A program made the translations under genes and the position numbers. The notes below the pieces were generated by a model. The model saw only the letters and a list, made by a program, of their open reading frames with translations, was not told the origin of the DNA and made no database searches. Positions 17,616 to 25,600 of a stretch of DNA of 64,000 nucleotides are shown one piece after another. This DNA comes from Streptomyces sp. NRRL B-3428 (GTDB lineage: Bacteria > Actinomycetota > Actinomycetes > Streptomycetales > Streptomycetaceae), in the NCBI GenBank assembly GCA_000721375.1, contig JOGW01000008.1, positions 496,001-560,000 of the forward strand, read 5' to 3'. Positions within the stretch are counted from its first letter, which is position 1; each line of letters opens with the position of its first letter.

Positions 17616-18694
17616 CAGTACAGGGTCCCCATCGCCTGACGCACCTCGGTGAGGGTCGCTTCGGCGACGGCGGTGGCGTGCTCGTTGCCCCGGTGCAGGA
17701 TCTTGCGCAGATACGTGCGGTCGTCCGCGTATGCGGCACGGCGGGTGCGCATCGGGGCCAGGAAGGTGTTGACCGCCTCGGTCACCCGGCGCTTCAGAGC
17801 CGCCCCGCCGCCGTCGCCGAGCTCGTCGGCGATCGTCCGCGGGTCCCCGCCCTCGCACAGGGCGGCGAGCAGCACCAGGCTGGACACCTCGGGGCGGCTG
17901 TCCGGGTCGTACGTGATGTGCCGCTCGGCGTCGGTCTTCGCGCCCTTGATCAGCTTGGCGGTCTCGTCGGCCGTGGCGCCGAGCGCGATCGCGTTGCCAC
18001 GGGACTTGCTCATCTTGGTGCCGTCGGTGCCGAGGAGCAGCGGGGCCTCGGAGAGCAGCGCGTCGGGGACGGGGAAGAGCGCGCCGTAGCGCTCGTTGAA
18101 GCGGCGGGCGACCGTGCGCGTGACTTCCAGGTGCGGGAGCTGGTCCTGGCCCACGGGCACGAGGTGCGCCTTGCAGAAGAGGATGTCGGCGGCCTGGTGC
18201 ACGGGGTACGTGAACATCAGGCCGCTCACTGCGGACTGGCGCGAGTGGGCGATCTCGTCCTTGACCGTGGGGTTGCGCTGCAGTTCGGAGACGGAGACCA
18301 ACGACAGGAAGGGCAGCAGGAGTTGGTTGAGTGCGGGGATCGCGCTGTGGGCGAAGACCGTGGAGCGCTCGGGGTCGATCCCGATGGCCAGGTAGTCCAG
18401 CAGCAGCTCCTCGACGATCTCGGCCTGCCGCTCGGCGACGTCCCGGTCGGTGAGCACCTGGTAATCGGCGACCAGGACGAAGGTCTCGACACCGGCGTCC
18501 TGGAGTCTGACGCGGTTACGGAGGGTGCCGAAGTAGTGGCCGAGATGGAGGGGGCCGGTGGGACGGTCGCCGGTGAGTACGCGGAAGCGTCCGGGGTCGG
18601 CCTTGATCTGCTGCTCGAGCTCGGCGCTGCGGCGCTGGGCGACGGAGATGCCGGCGGTGCTGAGGCTGGTGTCGGTGATCGTGTCGGTCTGCAT
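17615..18694 (-). CDS. trpS: tryptophanyl-tRNA synthetase, auxiliary type
   Basis: A 359-residue class Ic synthetase that charges tRNA-Trp. The ATP signatures are TGPLHLGHY (residues 46-54, the HIGH motif) and KMSKS (227-231); GLMFTYPVHQAADIL and VPVGQDQ line the Trp pocket. By eye, Gln79 (in VADYQVL) aligns with His43 of the Geobacillus enzyme, a residue implicated in indolmycin binding, so this may be a drug-tolerant second TrpRS. ATG 18694 has AGGAGAG upstream. A leader peptide with tandem Trp codons and two hairpins precedes it, and the FUSC exporter is coupled downstream. A housekeeping copy would be expected elsewhere in the genome. Confidence 0.97.
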   Translation of the reverse strand: MQTDTITDTSLSTAGISVAQRRSAELEQQIKADPGRFRVLTGDRPTGPLHLGHYFGTLRNRVRLQDAGVETFVLVADYQVLTDRDVAERQAEIVEELLLDYLAIGIDPERSTVFAHSAIPALNQLLLPFLSLVSVSELQRNPTVKDEIAHSRQSAVSGLMFTYPVHQAADILFCKAHLVPVGQDQLPHLEVTRTVARRFNERYGALFPVPDALLSEAPLLLGTDGTKMSKSRGNAIALGATADETAKLIKGAKTDAERHITYDPDSRPEVSSLVLLAALCEGGDPRTIADELGDGGGAALKRRVTEAVNTFLAPMRTRRAAYADDRTYLRKILHRGNEHATAVAEATLTEVRQAMGTLY

Positions 18695-18766
18695 GGCTGC
18701 TCTCCTGCCGCGAGGTGGTGGATGTCCGGGCCGGGACGGGCCGAGAGGTCACCTGCGCGCAGGGGT

Positions 18767-18835
18767 CCGGGCCGTCCGTTTCGGTACGGCCCGGGGTGTG
18801 TCTGATCTGTGGCCGCTCCCTAAGTGGAGCGCCAC
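18767..18835 (-). promoter_or_regulatory. attenuator hairpins upstream of trpS
   Basis: Two stem-loops follow the leader peptide start. The first, 18835-18809, pairs GTGGC-GCTCC with GGAGC-(G)-GCCAC: ten pairs with one bulge. It includes the second Trp codon and the leader stop, so a stalled ribosome would disrupt it. The second, 18794-18767, is a nine-pair G/C-rich stem (CCGGGCCGT with ACGGCCCGG) capped by a small CCG/CGG stem; it would be the terminator, although no U-tract follows. The same logic has been described for an auxiliary TrpRS gene in S. coelicolor. The pairings are read directly, the mechanism is inferred. Confidence 0.8.
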
Positions 18836-18861
18836 CAGCGCAGACAGCACGTGATCGACAT
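18820..18861 (-). CDS. trpS leader peptide with two adjacent Trp codons
   Basis: A 13-codon reading frame, ATG at 18861-18859 and TAG at 18822-18820, encodes MSITCCLRWWRST. GGTGA lies five bases before the ATG. Two consecutive TGG codons sit just before the stop, and two Cys codons precede them. Its position about 125 bases upstream of trpS on the same strand, together with the downstream hairpins, identifies it as the sensor of a ribosome-mediated transcription attenuator: ribosome stalling at the Trp codons when charged tRNA-Trp is scarce. Confidence 0.85.
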   Translation of the reverse strand: MSITCCLRWWRST

Positions 18862-19038
18862 GGGTTCACCGTACGGCAAGGGATGCTGTGGCCGCATCGG
18901 TCTTTCTGCCGATGTCGGGGGCTCGCGTGGGGTGCGGGTGAGGGTGGGTGGGGTACGGGGGTACCTGCGAAAACAGGTCGGGCGCGGATGCGCCGACGCG
19001 TAGGATCACCGGCCATCACACCGATCCGGGGGGATCCC

Positions 19039-20235
19039 ATGCAGCCCAAGACCGGCACCGTACGTGCCGTGAACCGCCTGACGCGGCGCTGGGCCGCGGC
19101 CCTGCCCGGGCAGGAGTCCACCGCCTTCTCGGCGCCGAGTCTGTGGCCGCTGCTCGCGCTGCTCGCCGATCCAGCCGCCGGGCCCGCCCGGGAGGAGCTG
19201 GAGGAGGCGATCGGGGTGCGGGCGGAGAGTGCGGTGCGCATGGTGCATGAGCTGCTCGATGCCTTCGCCGGGATCCGGGGGACGCACACCGCGCTCGGTT
19301 TCTGGACCTCGGAAGGGCTGCCGCTGCATCCGGAGTGGACGCTGCGGCTGCCCAGCGGCCTGACCGGTGTTCTGGACGCCGATCCGGCCGTCAGCCAGGA
19401 ACGGCTCGACGCGTGGGCGGCGGAGCACACCGACGGGCTGATCAACTCGATGCCCACGAAGATCGACGAGACGACCCGGCTCGTGCTCGCGGGTGCGCAG
19501 TTGGTGCGCACCCGCTGGCTCCGCCCGTTCACCGAGACCCTGATGTGGGCGCACGAAGGACCGTGGCGGGACCGCCCCCTGGTGGGGCTGTACCGCTCCT
19601 CGTCCCTGCTCGACCGGCTCTCCGTCGTCGAGACCCCGTCCGGACCGCTGACCGTTGTGAAGGTCATGGGCAGTACAGGCGTGGATGTACATCTGCTGCT
19701 CGGGCCCGAGGAGTGGGCACCGGCCGAGGTCCTCACCCAGGGCATCAGGTCCCTGCACGGTGACGCGGTCACCGGGGACCGGCTGCCGCTCGGCGAGCCG
19801 GGCCCGGGAGTCTCGGTGCGCAACGTACGCAGCCTCCGGCCCGGGAAGCCTCAACTACGCGTCACCACCAGCCCGTTCCGTATCGACGTGCGGCACGACC
19901 TGATGCAGCAGGCCGCACTGTACGGCCTCGGCACGGCCTCCGACCGGAACCGCGGGCACTTTCCCGGCATCGGACCGCACCCGCTGGCGGTCCAGGAGGC
20001 CGCCCAGTCGGCACTCGCCGTGTTCGACGCCAAGGGCTTCGAATCCGCGGCCGTCACGGTCGTCCCCGCGGCGGCCGGCGGCGCTCCGCCGGAGCCGCGG
20101 TACACAGTGCGCCAGGTCGCAGCGGACTTCGACCGCCCCTTCGGCTTCCTCACCGTCCACCGCACCTCCCGCCTGGTGCTCACCGCCGGCTGGGTCGCCC
20201 ACCCGGTCCCGTACTCCGCGGACGACCGCCACTAA
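19039..20235 (+). CDS. serpin family protein
   Basis: A 398-residue serpin-fold protein without a signal peptide. Serpin landmarks are FSAPSLWPLLALLADPA near the N-terminus, WAAEHTDGLINSMPTKID (the conserved helix-F region with T-x-G-x-I), LVLAGAQLVRTRWLRPF, and the C-terminal DFDRPFGFLTVHRTSRLVLTAGWV, equivalent to the DRPF strand. The reactive-loop hinge appears as FDAKGFESAAVTVV, which lacks the classical GTEAAAAT spacing, so inhibitory activity is uncertain. ATG 19039 has a GGGGGGA site. A TAGGAT element at 19001-19006 may be the -10. It is divergent from the trpS leader. Confidence 0.85.
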   Translation: MQPKTGTVRAVNRLTRRWAAALPGQESTAFSAPSLWPLLALLADPAAGPAREELEEAIGVRAESAVRMVHELLDAFAGIRGTHTALGFWTSEGLPLHPEWTLRLPSGLTGVLDADPAVSQERLDAWAAEHTDGLINSMPTKIDETTRLVLAGAQLVRTRWLRPFTETLMWAHEGPWRDRPLVGLYRSSSLLDRLSVVETPSGPLTVVKVMGSTGVDVHLLLGPEEWAPAEVLTQGIRSLHGDAVTGDRLPLGEPGPGVSVRNVRSLRPGKPQLRVTTSPFRIDVRHDLMQQAALYGLGTASDRNRGHFPGIGPHPLAVQEAAQSALAVFDAKGFESAAVTVVPAAAGGAPPEPRYTVRQVAADFDRPFGFLTVHRTSRLVLTAGWVAHPVPYSADDRH

Positions 20236-20245
20236 GGGGTGGAGT

Positions 20246-20275
20246 ACGCCTCCGCGGCGATCGCCGCGGAGGCGT
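20246..20275. terminator. 30-base perfect palindrome after the serpin gene
   Basis: ACGCCTCCGCGGCGA at 20246-20260 is followed at once by its exact reverse complement at 20261-20275. As RNA it forms a very stable stem with the central bases forced into a tight loop. It starts 11 bases after the serpin stop and is the likely terminator. Confidence 0.75.
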
Positions 20276-20536
20276 GATTCCTTGACGGCCGCTCCCCACT
20301 CGGTGCACTCGGGGGTCCTTTCCCGGTAGCGGCGCTTGCCGCGCACGGTGACCCGAGTGCTGTCGCCGACGCTCGTCGCGTACGGGTGCGGGCCGAGCAC
20401 CGTCGCGACGCGGAAGAACACCAGGTGGGGGCGAAAACAGGCCGGCATGGCCGACACCCGCCGCGGAGCTCAATTGCCGCCCTCACCAGGGCACTTGCCG
20501 TGCGTCACCCCCGCACCGACCCCGCCCCACATCTGC
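20276..20536. other. gene-poor stretch between serpin terminator and LacI operon promoter
   Basis: I see no convincing gene here. An open frame on the minus strand (about 20457 leftward) would run straight through the perfect terminator palindrome and then antisense to the serpin gene, so I do not call it. The stretch is otherwise ordinary GC-rich DNA with no clear hairpin or repeat. Confidence 0.5.
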
Positions 20537-20627
20537 TAATCCGTATTACTCCTGCTGCAACACCCTTGACGCGGCGCGTGATCCGCACCTAGCTTCCTCG
20601 GCATCTGCTCCAAGCAATACGTATTAG
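20537..20627 (+). promoter_or_regulatory. promoter and two LacI-type operators for the LacI/FAD/ABC operon
   Basis: TTGACG at 20566-20571 and TAGCTT at 20590-20595 (18-base spacing) form a plausible promoter. It is flanked by two related AT-rich palindromes: TAATCCGTATTA at 20537-20548 (one mismatch) and AATACGTATT at 20616-20625 (perfect). The second lies just past the predicted start of transcription. The shared core AATnCGTATT on both sides suggests looping autorepression by the LacI protein encoded directly downstream. The AT-rich core is conspicuous in this GC-rich DNA. Confidence 0.75.
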
Positions 20628-20654
20628 CCACTCAACGTGAGGGGTCTCCTCCCC

Positions 20655-21680
20655 ATGCCTCAGGCTCCCGGCCGGCTCACCCAGCGGGATATCGCACGGC
20701 TCGCGGGTGTCAGCCAGACCACGGTGTCGCTGGTGCTCAACAACCGGCCCGACGCGGCACGTATCGCACCCGAGACACGGGACCGTGTGCTCCGGGTGAT
20801 CCGCGAGACCGGTTACGCGGCCGATCCGCTGGCCCGCCGGATGCTCAAGCAGCTCAACCAGATCCTCGGCGTCTTCACGTACGAGCCGGTGTTCCCCTCG
20901 ACGAGCGCCGACTTCTACTACCCGTTCCTGCGCGGGATCGAGGAGAGCGCCGAGCTCAGCGGCTGCGATCTGCTCCTTTTCACCAGCGCTCCGGTGCAGG
21001 ACGGGATCCGGCGGATCTTCCACGAGAACAACCGGCTGCGGGTGGCCGACGGCTGTGTCCTGCTCGGCCGGGAGATCCCGTCCGCGGAGCTCAGCCGGCT
21101 GGTCAGCGAGGACTATCCGTTCGTCTGCGTCGGACGGCGCGACGACGCTGACGGCCTCGCGGTGCCGTACGTGGGCGCCGACTATGTGGCCGCGACGGCC
21201 GAACAGGTGGACCGGGCGCGGGAGTTGGGCCATGAGCGGTTCGCGTTCGTGGGGCCGGGCGCGGGCGCCGAGTCCTCGGCGGACCGTCTCGAGGGCTTCC
21301 GCAGGGCGGCCGGCGACGATGCGCTGCATGTGGGCGTGGAGTTGCCGGAGCCCGCGGAACGGTTGGAGCGGATTCTCTCGGTGGGGGTCACGGCGGTGTT
21401 CGTCGAGTTCCTCGCGGACGCCGTCGAGCTCACCCGGGCCGCGGCCACGCTCGGGATGAGCGTCCCCGAGGACCTCTCGGTGATCGCCCTCGGCGATCCC
21501 ACCACGCCCGTCGACGCACCGCTCGACTACACGGGCTTCACCATCCCCCGCCAGGAGATGGGCCGCCAGGCGGTCGACCTGCTGACGGAGATGCTGCACG
21601 GCCAGGCGTCGGTCACCCAGCGGCTGCTGGCCTGCCGGCCTGTGGCGGGCGAGACCCTCGCGCCGCCGCGACAGCCCTGA
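20655..21680 (+). CDS. LacI family transcriptional regulator
   Basis: A 341-residue repressor. The N-terminal helix-turn-helix is LTQRDIARLAGVSQTTVSLVLNNRPDAARIAPETRDRVLRVIRETGY, with the hinge helix DPLARRML and a periplasmic-binding-like sensor domain from about residue 70 (NQILGVFTYEPVFPSTSADFYYPFLRGIEE). It should bind the two palindromes upstream and release DNA on binding a sugar-like ligand. ATG 20655 is used; an in-frame GTG at 20637 is possible and the ribosome site does not decide. It is the first gene of an operon with an FAD oxidoreductase and an ABC sugar importer, so its ligand is probably their substrate. Confidence 0.93.
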   Translation: MPQAPGRLTQRDIARLAGVSQTTVSLVLNNRPDAARIAPETRDRVLRVIRETGYAADPLARRMLKQLNQILGVFTYEPVFPSTSADFYYPFLRGIEESAELSGCDLLLFTSAPVQDGIRRIFHENNRLRVADGCVLLGREIPSAELSRLVSEDYPFVCVGRRDDADGLAVPYVGADYVAATAEQVDRARELGHERFAFVGPGAGAESSADRLEGFRRAAGDDALHVGVELPEPAERLERILSVGVTAVFVEFLADAVELTRAAATLGMSVPEDLSVIALGDPTTPVDAPLDYTGFTIPRQEMGRQAVDLLTEMLHGQASVTQRLLACRPVAGETLAPPRQP

Positions 21681-21756
21681 TCCCCGTACGAACCCATCTG
21701 TGGTCACCGCACCACCGCACCACCCTGCACAAGTTCCCTCCGCACAAAGGAGACCC

Positions 21757-23352
21757 ATGCAAGCGGACGTCCTCGTCATAGGCGGCGGCACCGGTGGAGT
21801 CGCGGCGGCGCTCGGCGCGCTGCGGGCCGGCCGGAGCGTGCTGCTCACCGAGGAGTACGACTGGCTCGGCGGGCAGCTCACCAGTCAGGCCGTGCCTCCG
21901 GACGAGCACACCTGGATCGAGCAGTTCGGCGCGACCGCCTCGTATCGCGCGCTGCGTGAGGGCGTACGCGACTACTACCGGCGCCATTACCCGCTGACCG
22001 AGGCGGCGCGGGCCCGCCGCGACCTCAACCCCGGTGCGGGATACGTCAGCCGCCTCTGTCACGAGCCGCGGGTCTCGGTAGCCGTGATCGACGCGATGCT
22101 CGCGCCCTACCGCGGCTCGGGCCGGCTCACCGTCCTGCAGCCCTACCGTCCGGTGGCCGCCGAGACGGACGGCGACCGGGTCACCTCGGTCACCGTCGAA
22201 CACCGCGACACGGGCGAGCGGCTGACGCTCACCGGGTCCTACGTGCTCGACGCCACCGAGACCGGGGAGCTGCTGCCGCTGACCGGCACGGAGTACGTCA
22301 CCGGGTTCGAGGCGCAGTGCGACACCGGGGAGCCAAGCGCCCCCGACACCGCCCAGCCGCTGAACATGCAGGCCGTCTCGTACTGCTTCGCGCTCGACCA
22401 CGTCGACGGCGACCACACGATCGACAAGCCCGCCTCGTACGACTTCTGGCGCTCCTACGAACCGTCCTTCTGGGGCGCGCCGCTGCTCTCCTTCAAGGCT
22501 CCGCACCCGCGCACCCTGTCGCTCGTCGAGCGCGGGTTCACGCCGAACCCCGGGGACGATCCGCTGTCCGTCGTCGCTGATCAGCGGGTCAGCGGCGGAG
22601 ATATGAACCTGTGGACGTTCCGGCGGATCGCCGCGCGCGAGATGTTCACGCCGGGCGCGTACGAGAGCGACATCACGCTGGTCAACTGGCCGATGATCGA
22701 CTATCTGGAGGGTCCGGCGATCGACGTGCCGGATGCCGCGGAGCACTTGGCGCGGGCCAAGGAGCTGTCGTTCTCGATGCTCTACTGGATGCAGACCGAG
22801 GCCCCGCGTGCGGACGGCGGTACCGGCTTCCCGGGGCTGCGGCTGCGCGGCGACGTCACCGGCTCCGCGGACGGTCTCGCGCAGGCCCCGTACCACCGTG
22901 AATCGCGTCGTATCCGCGCCGAGTACACGGTCGTCGAGCAGGATCTCTCGCTCGACGTACGCGGTGGAAAGGGCGCCGTGAACTACGGCGACACGGTCGG
23001 GATCGGGATGTACCGGATCGATCTGCACCCCTCGACCGGTGGCGACAACTACATCGACGTGCCCTCCAGCCCGTTCGAGATCCCGCTGGGCGCGCTGATT
23101 CCGCAGCGCGTGGAGAACCTGCTGCCCGCCTCCAAGAACCTCGGCACCACCCACGTCACCAACGGCTGCTACCGCCTGCACCCCGTCGAATGGAACATCG
23201 GCGAGGCCGCCGGCCTGCTCGCGGCCCACTGCGTCGAGCTCGGGCTCACCCCGCGCGCGGTGCGCAACTCCCCCGAACGGCTCGAGACCTTCCAGCGTCT
23301 GCTCACCTCGCACGGTGTGGAGCTGCGCTGGCCCGACATCAGCGGCTACTGA
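21757..23352 (+). CDS. FAD-dependent oxidoreductase (FAD_oxidored family)
   Basis: A 531-residue flavoprotein. The Rossmann loop is VLVIGGGTGGVAAALGALRAGRSVLLTEE (residues 5-33), followed by the family's YDWLGGQLTSQAV. A mid-protein strand VLDATETGELLPLTG is the second FAD contact, and the C-terminal NLLPASKNLGTTHVTNGCYRLHPVEWNIGEAAG closes the FAD site. The family (PF12831-like) has few characterised members. AAAGGAGA precedes ATG 21757. It lies between a LacI regulator and a sugar-type ABC importer in one operon with no glycosidase, so it probably oxidises the imported carbohydrate or a glycoside; that is inference. Confidence 0.85.
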   Translation: MQADVLVIGGGTGGVAAALGALRAGRSVLLTEEYDWLGGQLTSQAVPPDEHTWIEQFGATASYRALREGVRDYYRRHYPLTEAARARRDLNPGAGYVSRLCHEPRVSVAVIDAMLAPYRGSGRLTVLQPYRPVAAETDGDRVTSVTVEHRDTGERLTLTGSYVLDATETGELLPLTGTEYVTGFEAQCDTGEPSAPDTAQPLNMQAVSYCFALDHVDGDHTIDKPASYDFWRSYEPSFWGAPLLSFKAPHPRTLSLVERGFTPNPGDDPLSVVADQRVSGGDMNLWTFRRIAAREMFTPGAYESDITLVNWPMIDYLEGPAIDVPDAAEHLARAKELSFSMLYWMQTEAPRADGGTGFPGLRLRGDVTGSADGLAQAPYHRESRRIRAEYTVVEQDLSLDVRGGKGAVNYGDTVGIGMYRIDLHPSTGGDNYIDVPSSPFEIPLGALIPQRVENLLPASKNLGTTHVTNGCYRLHPVEWNIGEAAGLLAAHCVELGLTPRAVRNSPERLETFQRLLTSHGVELRWPDISGY

Positions 23353-23367
23353 TCAGGAGCACCCCTC

Positions 23368-24627
23368 ATGCGCAAGCAGACCCGCATCGCTCTCTCCGCA
23401 CTCGCCGCCGCTTCGGCTCTGGCGCTCACCGCGTGCGGCGGCGGTTCCGACACCGCCTCCGACGGTCCCGCGAACCTGCGGATGACCGTCTGGTCCGGCT
23501 CCCCCGAGCACCTGAAGCTGCTCAACGGGATCGCGGACGAGTACCGCAAGGCGAACCCGGACGTGAAGTCCATCAAGTTCGACGTGCTGCCGCTGGAGAA
23601 CTACACGACCACGCTGACCACGCAGATAGCCGGCGGCAAGTCCCCCGACCTTGCGTGGATCTTCGAGAACTCGGCGGCGGACTTCGTCTCCTCGGGCGCG
23701 CTCGCCGAGGTCCGGGTCGACGACGAGAAGGACGTCCTGCCGTCCGCGAAGAAGATCTGGGAGCAGGACGGCAACCTGTACGCCTACCCCTTCTCCACCT
23801 CGCCGTTCGGTGTGTTCGTCAATACCGACATGCTGAAGAAGGCCGGGCAGCCCACGCCGGCCGAGCTGATGGCTCAGGGCAAGTGGAACTGGGACGAGGC
23901 CTCGAAGCTCGGCGCCGCGGTGCACGACAAGACCGGCAAGACCGGCATCGTGATCCGCGACTTCGACTACAAGATGTGGGACAACCTCGCCCAGTACTGG
24001 GGCGGTTGGGGTGCGCAGGCCTGGAGCGAGGACGGGAAGACCTGCGGCTTCGACAAGCCGGAGATGGTCGCGGCGATGACCTCGCTGCACAAGGCGGTCT
24101 TCGAGGACGAGTCGATGCTCGCGCCCGGCACCAGCGCCGACTTCTTCGCGGGTGAGTCCGCGATGACGGTGACGCAGATGAGCCGTGCCTCGCTGCTCTC
24201 GGACAAGTTCACGTGGGACTTCGTGCCGCTGCCCGAAGGTCCCAAGGGCGAGTACGACGTGATCGGGCAGGCCGGGATCGCGCGCCTCACCAAGAGCGCG
24301 CACCCGAAGGAGGCCGACGGCTTCCTGGAGTTCCTGACCAACAAGGAGAACTCGGCCAAGCTCGGCGCCTATTTCCCGCAGGCCCGCAGCTCGCAGCTGG
24401 AGGCCGCGGCGCTCGCCAAGTCCCAGCCGAAGCTGAGCGAGAAGCAGTTGGCGGACGTGGTGATCGACGGGATCCAGAAGGGCAAGGTCAAGCCGGTCCA
24501 CATCGGGCAGGCGGAGATCAACGACGCGGTGCGCGGCGCCCTCGACCCGCTGTGGAAGAAGGACGCCGACGTGCAGAAGGTGCTGCAGGGCGTCTGCACG
24601 GCGATCAAGCCTCTGCTGGAGCAGTGA
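23368..24627 (+). CDS. ABC transporter sugar-binding lipoprotein
   Basis: A 419-residue extracellular solute-binding protein (family 1). The signal peptide ends in the lipobox LTAC (Cys23), followed by a GGGSD linker. The mature protein has the usual TVWSGSPEHLKLLNGIADEYRKANPDV, PDLAWIFENSAADFVSSGALAEV and QMSRASLL signatures of carbohydrate-binding proteins. It would capture a sugar outside the membrane and pass it to the two permeases encoded directly downstream (7-base gap). It follows the FAD gene by 15 bases. The sugar is unknown. Confidence 0.93.
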   Translation: MRKQTRIALSALAAASALALTACGGGSDTASDGPANLRMTVWSGSPEHLKLLNGIADEYRKANPDVKSIKFDVLPLENYTTTLTTQIAGGKSPDLAWIFENSAADFVSSGALAEVRVDDEKDVLPSAKKIWEQDGNLYAYPFSTSPFGVFVNTDMLKKAGQPTPAELMAQGKWNWDEASKLGAAVHDKTGKTGIVIRDFDYKMWDNLAQYWGGWGAQAWSEDGKTCGFDKPEMVAAMTSLHKAVFEDESMLAPGTSADFFAGESAMTVTQMSRASLLSDKFTWDFVPLPEGPKGEYDVIGQAGIARLTKSAHPKEADGFLEFLTNKENSAKLGAYFPQARSSQLEAAALAKSQPKLSEKQLADVVIDGIQKGKVKPVHIGQAEINDAVRGALDPLWKKDADVQKVLQGVCTAIKPLLEQ

Positions 24628-24634
24628 GCCCTTC

Positions 24635-25600
24635 ATGAAGACCCTCGAACGACCCCGCACCCCCGCCGCCGGCAGGCCCGGCGGCGGGGCGGGCGGGCGG
24701 CCCCGTACCGAGCGGCCGTTCTGGACGGCAAGGCGCCGTGACCAGCTGGCCGGCTATCTCTTCATCGCGCCGCAGCTCGTCGGCGCGGTCCTCTTCGTGC
24801 TGATCCCGCTCGGCCTCGTCGTCTGGTACAGCTTCCACGAGTGGAACGTCCTCGCCGACACCTTCCGCTCGGTGGGCGGCGACAACTACCGGAAGCTGCT
24901 CGACGACCCGAAGCTGCCGGGCGTGCTGAAGTCGACCGCCTACTTCTCCATCGGTCTGGTCGTCCTCAATCTCTCCCTGGCGCTCGCCCTCGCCGTACTC
25001 CTCAACCAGAAGCTGCGCGGCAGCGTGTTCTTCCGCACCCTGTTCTTCTCACCGGTGGTCGTCTCGCTGGTCGCGTGGACGATCGTGTGGGGCTTCCTGC
25101 TGCAGAAGAACGGCGGCATCAACGCGGGCCTCGACCTGTTCGGCGTCGAGGGCCCCAACTGGCTGCGCAGCGAAGGCACTTCGATGGCCTCGGTGATCGT
25201 CGTGCAGGTGTTCAAGAACGTCGGCCTGAACATGGTGCTGTTCCTCGCCGCGCTGCAGGGCGTGCCGCGTGAGCTGTACGAGGCGGCGACGATGGACGGC
25301 GCGGGGCGCTGGCGGCAGTTCTGGAAGATCACGCTGCCGATGATCAGCCCGACCGTACTGCTCACCTCGATCATCACGGTCGTCGGATCGCTCCAGGTGT
25401 TCGCGCAGATCGCGGTGCTCACGCAGGGCGGACCCAACAGCTCCACGACCGTCCTCGTCTACTACCTCTACCAACAGGCCTTCAAGTTCCATCACTTCGG
25501 ATACGGCGCCACGCTCTCGGTCCTGCTCTTCGTGATCGTGCTCGTGCTGACCGTGATCCAGTGGCAGATGCGCAAGAAGTGGGTCTTCCATGAGTCGTAA
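24635..25600 (+). CDS. ABC sugar permease, MalF type
   Basis: A 321-residue inner-membrane permease with six hydrophobic segments after a Gly/Pro/Arg-rich cytoplasmic tail of about 40 residues. The ATPase-contact EAA loop is ELYEAATMDGAGRWRQFWKITLPMISPT. It pairs with the second permease, with which it overlaps by 11 bases, to form the channel. No ATP-binding subunit is encoded nearby; Streptomyces sugar importers commonly share the ATPase MsiK, so that is the likely partner. Confidence 0.93.
   Translation: MKTLERPRTPAAGRPGGGAGGRPRTERPFWTARRRDQLAGYLFIAPQLVGAVLFVLIPLGLVVWYSFHEWNVLADTFRSVGGDNYRKLLDDPKLPGVLKSTAYFSIGLVVLNLSLALALAVLLNQKLRGSVFFRTLFFSPVVVSLVAWTIVWGFLLQKNGGINAGLDLFGVEGPNWLRSEGTSMASVIVVQVFKNVGLNMVLFLAALQGVPRELYEAATMDGAGRWRQFWKITLPMISPTVLLTSIITVVGSLQVFAQIAVLTQGGPNSSTTVLVYYLYQQAFKFHHFGYGATLSVLLFVIVLVLTVIQWQMRKKWVFHES

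Noticed and set aside
20232..20457. Possible small minus-strand gene upstream of the LacI operon
   Set aside because: It would read through the 30-base perfect terminator palindrome and continue antisense to the serpin gene. No ribosome site was seen and no family recognised.
21613..23313. Long minus-strand frame antisense to the FAD oxidoreductase gene
   Set aside because: Composition is Arg/Val/Gly repetitive and the plus-strand frame has clear FAD motifs and a good ribosome site. GC-frame artefact.
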